From the NCBI RefSeq assembly GCF_028502605.1, contig NC_079232.1, forward strand, positions 2,852,001 through 2,916,000: a stretch of 64,000 nucleotides of DNA, written 5' to 3'. The stretch comes from Trichoderma breve (lineage: Eukaryota; Ascomycota; Sordariomycetes; Hypocreales; Hypocreaceae). The translations under genes and the position numbers were made by a program. Of this stretch, positions 24,116-34,911 are shown piece by piece; positions within the stretch are counted from its first letter, which is position 1; the number at the start of each line of letters is the position of its first letter. The notes beneath the pieces are model-generated. The model ran no database searches. It was not told where the DNA came from and saw nothing but the letters and a program-made list of their open reading frames with translations.

Positions 24116-27100
24116 ATGGAACAAGTCCATGGCGTCGACGTCAGTTGGATGACGCAGGGCTCACCAAAAGGCAGGCTGCTTTGCCACTCCCACCGCTGTG
24201 TCTGCCAACGGCGCTTCATGATGGCTTCATGTATAAGTCCATCGGCGCCGTGGCAGACTGCTTGTCGGGCAATCGTTGTGGGGAATTGAAAACTAACAAT
24301 GCGTGTAGACAAATTCAACAAGGCTGCCTTTACGCCCATCAAGTCTCCCGTTGCTACTGTACAGCCACGAAGTGTCCCCCACGGTTCCCCGCCCAAGCTG
24401 AGCCCTTCATCAACCGCTGAAAAGGTTGAGGTCAAGCATGAACCCAAGATCGAGACCAACGGGAAGCCAAATGGCCGCACAGAGCCAATTCCTGTAAATG
24501 GCTCAAGCAACGCCAGGCGCATGTCACGGTCGGGCTCTGTCGACAAGCCCAACAGCTCCAGCGCGACACCGCCTCACCGTCGCAATTCGTGGTTCTCCAA
24601 CATTTCAGCCAAATTCTCAGGCGCCGTCCCTCAGCCAAACGGACAGCCTCAGCAGCCCATAAACCACCAGCAGCCACCTGCACAACAGCATCAGCCGGCG
24701 CCTCCAACAGCAAACGCAGAACCCATTGTCCCCAAAATTACACCGACAAAGAACGCTGTTCTCCAGCATGGGCTGAAGCCAGAAGGCGATGAGCCTTACA
24801 CGCCGGCTCCTCCGAGATCGGGCCAGGCCGGACTACTTGGCGTTTTTCGGCGACTTTCTTCTTCATCAGGAGGCAATAGTGGCCCTCTCGGCGCCGCCGG
24901 CAAGATCAATCATGGATTGGTCGAACGCCGGATATTGAATGTCGATCGGGATCGAGACAGGTGTCCGATCACGGAACTCAAGGATAACAAGCTGAGACGA
25001 GTCTCTTTCTTCGTCGATGTCGAGATTGCGCCTATGCCAAAGTATGCCGAACCCGAAGCAGACACCAACTCCGTCGACCTCGCCCAAAAGAAGAAACTGA
25101 GTGAGAAGGGCGAGGGTGAGGCATTGAAAAACCCAAAGGTTGCCGAAGCGCAGAAAGAGGCTTCCTCTTCGTCAACTGAAAGTGTCGGTGCGAATGATAC
25201 CAAGCCCCGCGAAGCCGAGGCCAAGCAGGCTGCCCCGACTCAGAACGGCACAAAGAGAGCGGATAGTCCAGACGAACAAAAAGCAGCACCAAAGGACACG
25301 ACAAGAAAGAAGGAAAAGAAGAAGCGAAGTGAAGAGGAGCGCAAAGCCAGAAAAGAAAAAAGGCGGCGGCTCGCCGAAGAGAGCGGGGCCATCCCTATAG
25401 AGATTCACTATGACAGCAGCGATTCCGCCGAGCTCAATGGCAACGGAACCCCAAAGACGAGTACTTCCCCCACGATAAACCCGGTTAGAATCTATCGAAG
25501 ATGCTGCCAGCTTCGCGAAACGCCCATCCTGAAGAAGATTACCGAGCAGCTGAGCGACCCTACCAACGCTTCGGCCGATGGCGTTGTCAACAAGATCGAC
25601 CTGACGGGCTATTTCATGCAGCTGCAGGATCTCATTACCTTGGGAGACTACCTTGCCGTCGTGCCCGTGAAGGAGATTATTTTGCAAAACAGCGGGCTCA
25701 CCGATGAAGGCGTTAGGGTCATTCTTGCCGGCCTATTAGCAGCGAAGCACTCCGAAATGGCTAGACGCAGGAAGGCCAAGCATGCTCACGAGGAATCAGG
25801 CGGAGTGGTGGAAAGAGTTGTGTTGAAAGAAAACAAGCTGGGCCCGGACGGCTGGAAGCACATTTCGCTCTTCATCTACAAGTGCCGGACGCTCAAGTAC
25901 CTCGATCTCTCTAGCATTCCCTTTCCTCGCCAAGCGTCCTGCAACACCAACGGCGCTCTTCAGAATGGCGTCCATATTCCTCTTACCATTGCCGACATCT
26001 TCGCCAAGGCACTCGCAGACCGCCCAGCGGGAGCAGCCCTCGAGATGCTTAGCATTGGTGAGACCGAGCCGAGCATGGTGCAGTTGGGCAAAATTATCGA
26101 CGGAGTCATCAAATGTGGCATCAAACGACTCAGTACTGCTCGCAATCCACTCGACGGGGATGGTGTTGCGCACGTGGTGAGATATCTCGAGTCTGGGAAA
26201 TGCGAAGGACTCGACCTAGGCGGCATCGATCTCAGGGAACACATGGACACCCTTGCCGCCTCCATCAAGGAGACTGATCCGCTATGGGCACTGAGCATAT
26301 CCGATTGCAACCTGACCCCTTCGTCTCTCTGCAAAATGCTACCTATTCTGTCCAAGCTGAGCAACCTCGTCTTCATTGACCTTTCACACAACCATGACCT
26401 TTTCCAATCTACGCCGAGCGCCGTTGGTCTACTTCGAAGGTACGAGATGGATCCGCAGTCTACAAAAGATATTTGAGAAGAATAATGCTAACGTATCTGT
26501 GCAACACGATTAGATATCTACCCAAAATGCAGACTCTCAAGAGGTTGCATCTTTCAGACGTCAACATGACCTCTGAGCAAGCCATTGCGATAGTTGAAAT
26601 CGTACCCGAGGCACGCCATCTTTGCCATCTTAGCCTGCTCGGAAACGCAGACATTGTGGCCCTAGCTAGCGCCAAGACCGAAGAAGCCCAAGAAGAAGCT
26701 TGCGCTCTGTATGCGTCACTGATGGCTGCTACTAGGCTGTCCAGGAGCATGATATGTGTGGATATTGAAGTTCCTAACGAAGAGGCTGGCGAAATTGTCA
26801 AAGCTATGGCAAAGCAGGTTGTGGCTTACTGCCTACAGAACATTGAGCACATGCATGATGCGGAGATTAACAAGGCAGTGGCTACGGCTCTTGCCGAGGC
26901 CAAGGGAGAGACTGTCGATACCAGAGCGCCAGGGTATCCAGATGTGCTGGCGCATCTCGTCGGCAATGACGTCCTTGTGCATGACGATATCGAGGATGAT
27001 GGCTCAGGGCCAGACGAGGACTACGTCATCGGTGGTACAGGCGTGGTCAAGGCGCTTGCGTGCTGCCTCAAGAACCGCGGCGATGAATCCCGCCGGGCGT

Positions 27101-27900
27101 CTGGGGAATTCTTCCGCGAGATGAATGCGGCAGAAGAGGAGCCTTTTGTCGGACCCAGACTCCCCACTGGCGGCAAGGCCAAGGACTTGTCGAAGCACCT
27201 GTTGGCTGGTGCTCGCAAGATCAGACTTCGTCTGCAGCCGGCACTGACCAAGGCCAGGGCAAACCCAGGCGACGAGCTCAACTTGCGGAAGCTAAATTTC
27301 CTGGACGATACGCTGCAGGGTATCATCAAACGATTCGAGGACGAGTATCCCGATACTCGCGAGGACACAGAGGAGGCGGTTACCAAGGCGCCGGCATCCC
27401 AGACGGAGACGGAGATACTCTCATCGTCGCCGCCAACCTTGGAGGATGCCGTGGCAGGCGGGTCGGACGCCGAAGACGAGGCCGAGCCACACACGCTCTC
27501 ACGATCCAACTCGATACTGGGCAAGAAGCTGGCGGAAGAAGAGGGACGTGTACATCGTGCCGGCCACAGGTTCCGATCTGGATTCACCGATCATATTGAT
27601 CTGCTCTCGACGCTTGACGACGTGGAGAACGACCCCAAGCATGTACATGTGTTTGGCGAGCTCGCCGAAGACGTTGGCGGTGAATTTCTGGAGTTGGCCA
27701 AGAAGAAGGGCGCTGTTCAAGCCTTTAAAGAGGACAGGGAGATGCTGTTTTCAGCGTTGAAAGACAGCGACCCTGAATACTGGGAGCGCTTCGTCGAAGC
27801 GCAGGGCAAGGCTCGTGCCAACATCAAACTGCCGGCCGATGAGAAGAATGAAGAGAGACTACGACAGGCTCAGGCAGACGAGAGCGCCATTGCCGACTAA
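24116..27900 (+). CDS. Leucine-rich-repeat protein, fungal Mhp1-like
   Basis: Main exons 24309-26439 and 26514-27900, joined by a 74-nt intron with GTACGA, branch GCTAAC and TAG. A first exon from ATG 24116 (MEQVHGVDVSWMTQGSPK) is proposed, because 24295-24308 reads as a branch site plus TAG acceptor, making the ATG at 24299 intronic. The donor is uncertain: a GC donor at 24171 gives SPKDKFNKAAFTP and 1190 residues; GT at 24231 is an alternative. The N-terminal third is Ser/Pro/Lys-rich with HRRNSWFSNISAKFSG. The middle has RNI-type leucine-rich repeats (EIILQNSGLTDEGV, LKYLDLSSI, FIDLSHNHDLF, LKRLHLSDVNM). The C-terminus is acidic. The resemblance to proteins annotated as Mhp1 (microtubule/cell-wall related) is from memory. 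Confidence 0.78.
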
Positions 27901-30354
27901 GCCAGTAAACAGGTCTTCTTTCCTCTTGGTACTCTATGATTTTTTTTTTATTTGTTTTCTGACGACTATTTCTGGGTGGATTTGTTTTGCAATGGCTTTC
28001 TTTTTTCTCTTTTTCTTTTTCATTCAACATCTGACATCTGTCTTTAACTTGAGATGGAGGGATTCTTTTGGATATTGCTATCAGCGACTTGAAATTGCAT
28101 GGCAACGGCGCTCGTTTTCATCCCTCGTAGAAGGGTTTAGTGGGGTCAATTATTGGGCATAACTGGGAATTTTCGGCGTGTGTATCCGGCAAAGGGGGGG
28201 AAACCTATATGGGATGTAAGAGGTGTTGTTATTTCACCAAAGCATTTGCCTGTTCCTGTTCGTATGGCGAGGCAGACTTGGTTTCCGTCTCGGCCCTTAT
28301 AAAAGTTGGCATTGTTTCCCCCTTTCCTTCGTGTGATTTACCGCAGAACGGTTGGGATAGGATTACTTGATGGGTTTTTCTTTTCTTTTTAAGATGATTC
28401 GAATAAATACTACGATCGTGTACGAATATAGTAGCCAGTCGTTGAGAATAGCAATAAGGCACATTAGTGGATCCGATTTTGGATCGTGGATGATTTCTCA
28501 GACAAGCAATGAATCTGCGTAGAGTCCGTACTGTACTTCTAAGAGCCATGCCGGACCGAGAGCTTGCCAACTCTACTGCTAACATATGTCACATGCCCTG
28601 TTCTACTTCTGCACCTATATTCAACGAGTCAAAGCCTTTCCAGCTGATCCATGGAAGCCGCGTTGATTCTTGATTACCAAGCCCGCTGAGGAATCTAATC
28701 AATCTCCACCCCAATCCAGCCATGCGCATGCGACCAAACCCGGACGATTTCGCCATCGAGGACCTTGATTGACAATTTCAGATGCTTGCCACATGGCACA
28801 CAGCAAAGGACATTGGAGGGGGAAAAGGCTTTATCCCCGGGCTTTGCCTGGAGGCGCCCAAGTCAGCGGAAATGGACGGACGGCGATTGGACGATGGGCT
28901 CGCGATGGTCCGGGGGGCGTTGCATCATTTTTGGGGTGTGTGAGCCAAAGGTCCAGTAGTTGAAGTAGGTACTTTTTAGCTTCAGACTTTCAATGCATCT
29001 GCTTGATTTTTTCTTTTTAGTTTATCTCGTGTCTTATCTGTTCTTTTTATTTATCGGATCGAATTGTCTTGTTGGTGGTAAATTGACAGTTCATTAGTCG
29101 ATGGAATGGGTTGATGGACATTGTCGGTCTTCTTCTTTTTACGTCAGCCCCCTTAACCGAGTACGAATACTACTCTACACCGTTCTTTAAGCGAAGAAGA
29201 GGAAAGTCCATCCTAACGTAACCTTAGTAATACTCGTACAGTACAGTACAAAGTCGATAGTAGGACTCCAGTCCTCGTAAAACACTTGAAGAAAAAAGGG
29301 TAGCAAAATACCGTATTAGAAAGGGATTAGCCATTCCCTCAAGGTTACTCCCAATCGAGCACTAAAACCAAATCACCCATCCCGACATACCCCCTCTCGC
29401 CACCTGATTGGCCGCCGTCCGTTTCGCGGCCCCAAGAGGTGGAACGACTTTTAACGCAACCATGATGTGATGTCAGAGCTTTGTGTGGCTACCGCTCGTG
29501 TGCTTTTTTATCTTATTTTTTTCGGCTCTGATTTTCGGTGGTTTTTTGGGGGGAGTTTCTTGGGGTTTCCCGTTTTTGTTTGCCGGGGGATACCTGGTTG
29601 GTACCTGGCAGCCTGGAAATACGTGTACTTTTGTGTGGGATTTGGCTGCATGTTGAGGCTGTGATTTGATGTACACTTTTGTAATTCCGCCCTACCAGTC
29701 TATCTTGACAAGAAGCCTACTATACTCGGTACTAAAGAGCGGGAAAAGGGACAACGCGTAACACTCTACGTAAATCAGTGAAAATCAAATTAAAAAGAAA
29801 CCATAAAAAAGACAGAAAAGGAAAAGAAAAGAAAAGGGGTAAAATGGTCTATCAAAAGCATGACTGACTGACTGACTTATGTCACTGGACGCCTGTTGTC
29901 CCCAGAAAAATAATCGGGAACGGCGTCCTCCGTAACAACTGACTTCTGCACTGCACTGACCAACCTAGCCAGGCAGCATGTTACCTCACCAGCCTTAGTA
30001 CTAATTAATAATAAGGCGGCCTTCCTTACCTGATGCTCATCCAACTCTTGCAAAAACGCCCGAATTAAAAACAACTTGCCATTTTCCTCTCCTAGCCCCA
30101 ATTTCTCTCTTCTCTCTTCTCTTTTCCTTTCTTCCTTCCATTTCTCCTTCTTTTCCATTTGGAATACAGCTTTTTGCTTTTTATCTCGTCTCGTCTCATC
30201 TCATCTCACATCGTACCACCCACCCACTCTCAGTAAACACACACAGCAGACGCCATACTACTACTGCTTGTCCTACACACACCTAGAGAGAGACGAACAA
30301 CATACACAAACACACAACATAACACTCAACCCATCAAAACTCACAACAACAAAA
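27901..30354. other. Intergenic spacer with T-rich 3' region and CT-rich promoter
   Basis: T-rich sequence at 27939-28025 follows the Mhp1-like stop and probably holds its poly(A) signals. TACTCGTAC occurs at 29231. From about 30098 to 30215 the top strand is strongly CT-rich, then CA-rich up to the ATG at 30355, which looks like the promoter and leader of the small gene. No other gene is supported. Confidence 0.55.
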
Positions 30355-30591
30355 ATGTCTCCCACATACACAATGTCCGCACACCTCTGCCGCCAATTCT
30401 ACACATCATGGCACCAATCCCGCCGCCAAAACACACCCTCAACAACCACCTCTTCAACAACAACACCATCCTCAGCAGTATCAACAATAGCCCTCCCGTC
30501 CCGCTCCCCTTCCCCTGAGAAAATCATCGTCGAGCGGAGAGGAAGCACCTCGTCAGACTCATCTCTGTCCTCATCGCCGTCAAGTCGTTAA
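30355..30591 (+). CDS. Small Ser/Thr-rich protein of unknown function
   Basis: Single-exon frame of 78 residues. The ATG sits in a strong context (CAAAAATGTCT) after a long CA-rich leader and a CT-rich promoter, a layout typical of well-expressed fungal genes. The protein has a short N-terminal part with one Cys (MSAHLCRQFYTSWHQSRR), a Thr/Ser-rich middle and a C-terminal tail resembling IIVERRGSTSS that ends in a Ser run. No signal peptide or membrane segment is visible. I do not recognise a family. The frame is also open upstream, but the leader composition argues against an earlier start. Confidence 0.6.
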   Translation: MSPTYTMSAHLCRQFYTSWHQSRRQNTPSTTTSSTTTPSSAVSTIALPSRSPSPEKIIVERRGSTSSDSSLSSSPSSR

Positions 30592-31182
30592 AACATTTCG
30601 ACACAACTGTAAACCGCTTTTTCGTTTTACTTTTTCTTTGATTGTTTTTCATGTGCTGGAGAGGGGGAGATTTTATCAGCTGTTTTTTTGCGGGACGGTT
30701 CATGGGGGACGGTTCGGATCGCATCATCGGTTTTCACATCATATTAATCAACATACCCGACATATACAAAGCAAAGAAACACACAAAAACAATCCGCGAC
30801 GCTCCAAGCCAATGTTTTTTTCTGGTCACGCACTTTGATTCCTCTTTACAACGTCAGTATTCTTGTGGCGGGACATGTCATGGCCATATCTGCGGCCCAT
30901 CCATTTTCATAGTCTTGGTTCACTTTGGAGAAACGGCCCTTAGCCTGGCTAGGAGTTTTTACGTTGAGTAATAAATCATTTGTTCATTGATTGCTTCTTC
31001 AAATGCATGTGCTGTTGAGGCGCCGCAATGTAATCTGCTAGTAAACATGCTAATCTCCCATAATCATGATTTCCGTGCAAGTGTATCCAATGATAGCAAG
31101 GCTCTCGCAATTCCAGTATACGTGCTGAGGCTGTTCATACTCTTAACCAGACATGACCGTCATCATCTCCTCCCTCCCCCCT
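30592..31182. other. Convergent 3' spacer
   Basis: About 590 bases between the small gene and the 3' end of the phosphatidylserine decarboxylase gene. No gene is seen. The length leaves room for two 3' UTRs. Confidence 0.5.
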
Positions 31183-34100
31183 CTACAGTGCTGATGCTGC
31201 CATTGTGTTGACAGTCGGGGGAAGCGATGTCCTCTTAGTTCCCCGGTTCTCATCACCGCTGCCACCAGGCGACTCCTCCTCTAGCGCCGCGCTGCCTTGA
31301 ATTCGTCTCTTCGCCTCCTGTTTATCAGCTTCCGTGATGTCCTGCTCGTTCTTACGCATGTCTGGAGTCCACTGTGATTGAGTGGGCGAATGTCCAATCG
31401 ACATGCCGACGCGAATCTGCCATCAAGTTAGCAACGCCTTCTCTTTGGCAAGTAAGAAAGGACCAAAACTTACCAAGGTCTCGAGGGCTCCGTTAGAGTT
31501 ATCCACGAGATCGTCGTCAAATCGCATCTTGCCAGGCTCAAACAGCAACAGAACCGTGCTGCCACCAAACGCAAAGTAGCCAAGTTCTTCGGCACGACGC
31601 ACGTGCTCGCCTTCCTTGCGTGTAATGATGGTGCTACCCACCATCATGGCTCCGACACAGATGACCATGACCCGTCCGTGGACCTCGCTGTCGATGGGCA
31701 CCAGCACTCTCACATTCTCGCCGTACACATCCAATGCCGAGCGAATCGCCATCGGGTTGACTGTGTAATACTCGCCAGCAATGGTAATGGGCTTGCCCAT
31801 GACGCCATCAACGGGAATGTGGAATCTGTGATAGTCCTGAGGGGCCAGTCGGAAGATGCCCAGAGCGCCGCCCTCGTACCGCGAGACGTCGTCTGGATAG
31901 GCATCTCCGAGGAGCCTCTTCATGTTGAATTCGCGACCCTTGACCCAGATCTTGGTCGCCTGCGAGATTGAATTAAAGACAACACTTCGGCAATCCGCTG
32001 GCGAAACGATGATGCGAGGGTTGTCTGGCGCTGAGCACGGCCTGGCACCCGGCTTGAGCGCACGATAGAAGAATTCGTTAAAGTTTTTGAACTCTTCAAT
32101 CGGCAGCAAGACTTCTGACATGTCCAGGCGATGAAAGTCGATGAACTTTTCGATTTCGTCCCGTGAAGCAGGGTCGTCAAATTTCTTGCCTTGCTTGATG
32201 CTCAAATTCTTCAACATTCTCCGGACTGGTTCATGTTAGTATCAAAAACCCCGTTGAGATTTCTTGTGATATACGGCGGCACCACTTACTTCGCTTATTC
32301 TCCATGTCCTTCGACTTCAGCCCCTTGTAGAGGAGTCGAATACCCAAGCGCACATAGACGCTCATCTTCTCCTCGTTAATCTGTCCCGTGAGACGATCCT
32401 GAACGAGAATGTTTGCCGAGTTGGCGCCGAGCTTGTATCCACCATACGAGATTTTGGTGATGACCTTGGAGTACCATTTCCTTTGCGCTTGGCTGGCCGT
32501 CACAAATCCGCTCACGAGGACTGTGTTGACCTGGCGCCAGTCCTGGCTCGCACACGTCGCAATGTGCGTAACGATATCGCCGTCGCTGCGCTTGTTCAGG
32601 CGTGGCTGATGGCAGATGGGGCACTCCCGAATTTCCACCACGTGTTCTTCCTTGGAATCTTGATCAAAATACCCCTCCTCTCCCTCTTCGTTTGGTGTGC
32701 TAATCTCGGGAATAGGGGTGGTCGCCTCCGCTGGCGGTTCGACCATAATCTGGGGCGTCGAGTTCCCTGAGCCATCGGAGCCTGGCTGTCCAGCGGAATC
32801 TCCGGACGATTTGCTACTGAGGCTGAGGCTTTTTACATCCAGAATAGGAGTCTTGCTTCCAGATCGGCTCTTGGCCTGTAGCTGATCTTCTAGGCACAAC
32901 ACGGCTTCGTCAAAGGTCAGCTCCCACGAGTCCTCGTTATCGGCAGCCTTGTGAGGGAAGCGCTGGAAGAAGCTGTCAATGGTAGAGTCCTTCAATGTCG
33001 AGCCAAGAGTATCCAGCATTGTGCTCAGCTCAATCCTGCTAATCAGACCACTTTCGTCTGTATCATACTGCTTCAACAGCGCCCGCCAAAACTGCTGGCG
33101 GAGGGCTGGGTACGGTACATACTTGGCTCTCATGTAGATGACGGGATTGTGCTTGCTTTCCCACTTGTCTAGGTTCTTCATCTTCAACGGAAGAGCGTAC
33201 TCAGCGAGATCGGGGTCGTCTGCCTCCATAGCCTGCTCTGAAGCTTCGACTGGTGTGTTGGAAAGAGCATCTGCAGGTGCCAGGGACGTGCTGCTGGACT
33301 GAGGGCCGCTTCCATCGCCAAGCGCTGTAAGTGAAGAAGAGCCGTTTGAAGGGGTAGACCTAGGGGCCTGCGCCTTCATCATCTTGCTTAGACTCTGCGT
33401 CGACGAGGACCGGGAAACCCCGAGCTTCTGGAGACGAGATTTTGTGGGAACCGGTGCCGGCAATGGTTCCGGCTCGGGAGAGCGAACTTCATACAACCCC
33501 GTCTCTGGGTTTGCCTGGGGCGCCTTTTCTATGAGCGTCTGAATAGGCAGGTTACACGAAGCGATGAAGTCATTGCCGGAATATTTGTCGTGGTCAATGA
33601 CGGTAAAAGCAAATGAGTATTGCTTCTCGTGATTCTGTACTGGGAAGATCATCTTCTCATTGAAGACCGGGTTGAGGTTGTGTCGGACTCGCTTGGTGCG
33701 GTAAGTCTTCTTGCCTAGGGATGCCACAACAAATGGGTCCATATCGAAGCCAGTCCGCGTCAGGTTCGACTCAGGCGGAAGGTCAGTGATCTTGGAAATC
33801 TCCAAGTAGATGATGCCAACAACGTCGGAGTCGCCATTGGTAAAAGCGTAGGGGTCTTGCCGCCTCTTCTTCTTGAGGCCCTTGATGCGAAGTCGCCGCC
33901 GACGCTTCTCAGCAGTCTCTGGTTTTGAGGGATCCTCGGCGTCGTCGGCAATATCTTCCTCGAGCTCCGTAAGGTCATCCTCATCGTCTTCATCACCAAG
34001 CCCGTCTGCCGACGATGAGCCACCCAAATGCGCCGCGGCACTTGGGGTGAGCAGGGGAGTTTCGGTAGGTGTAACATTTCGGGACGAGCCGACGGGAACT

Positions 34101-34911
34101 GTGCCAACAAGGGCGTAGAACTTTTCAAAGAGTTGTTGCTGGGGGAGAAACGGGGCTGTAGTGTCGAGTAGGGTAAATTGAAGCTGCACTTCGCCGGAGA
34201 CGATGCTGGTTTTCTTGCCTGGGCGTTTACTCTTGAGAGGATACCACCGTGGCTCTTGTTCGGCGACTTCGTTCTGGAAGATCTCTTCGAGCGCTAGATC
34301 GAACTCTCCGAGATAATCCTTGCCAAAGCGATCCTTGTCCCAGCATATGACGCCCACCACTAGGCTTTGTACAGAGCTTATGGGTAGCTCTTCGATGACG
34401 TTCCATTCGGGGTTGAGGGTTTTGGGGACGGAGTGGGTGACGACTCGGGCGTCGCCAAGGGTGACAACGAGATACTAGATGGACAAGATTTGTTTGTAAG
34501 CTGCTGGCTCAGAACTAGAATAGAATCTGCGGTGTTTATAACAGTAAAAGGGGGGAGTTGTGTTGATGGTGAAGATGATGCGTGTTCATTGGGAGCTCGT
34601 GACAAAGGTTGCGATGCGATGGTGCATGTTGCTGCTGCTGCTGCTCTCGACTCACCGGATCCGAAGTTCCACTACGATCTTTGGCCGCCAGATTCCTTGC
34701 CTATTTGCCTCACGTCTTAGCACACAACCATCTCGTCCAAAGGTGCGAGACTGGTCCATACCCGCATGATAACCACCCTCAGGGCCAGCCCGTTTGCCGC
34801 AACCCCCGCAGGGCCAGTGCCGTCTTTATTTGGTCGCATTGGGCTCTCGCTTCTTGAATTCGCACTCGGAGATGGAGATGAAGAAAGCAGCCGGTTGGGG
34901 AGGATACGCAT
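31183..34911 (-). CDS. PSD2: C2-domain phosphatidylserine decarboxylase (PSD2 type)
   Basis: Five exons on the minus strand: 34911-34762, 34700-34656, 34474-32290, 32225-31474 and 31416-31183, giving 1121 residues. All four introns have GT donors and AG acceptors, and three exon pairs join in phase 0. A first C2 domain (about 40-150) spans exons 1-3: NGLALRVVIMR, ARNLAAKDRSGTSDP, YLVVTLGDARV. A second C2 lies at about 281-385. An EF-hand with DTDESGLISRIE is near 528-553. A Cys2-His-Cys motif (C683, C686, H703, C706) follows. The decarboxylase domain starts near 795 (KNLSIKQGKKFDD) and includes DYHRFHIPVDG and FGGST, where self-cleavage before Ser (about residue 1016) makes the pyruvoyl cofactor. 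The enzyme converts phosphatidylserine to phosphatidylethanolamine in endomembranes. Confidence 0.94.

Noticed and set aside
24299..24301. ATG at 24299 as start of the Mhp1-like protein
   Set aside because: It lies between a branch-like ACTAAC and a TAG acceptor, so it is probably intronic.
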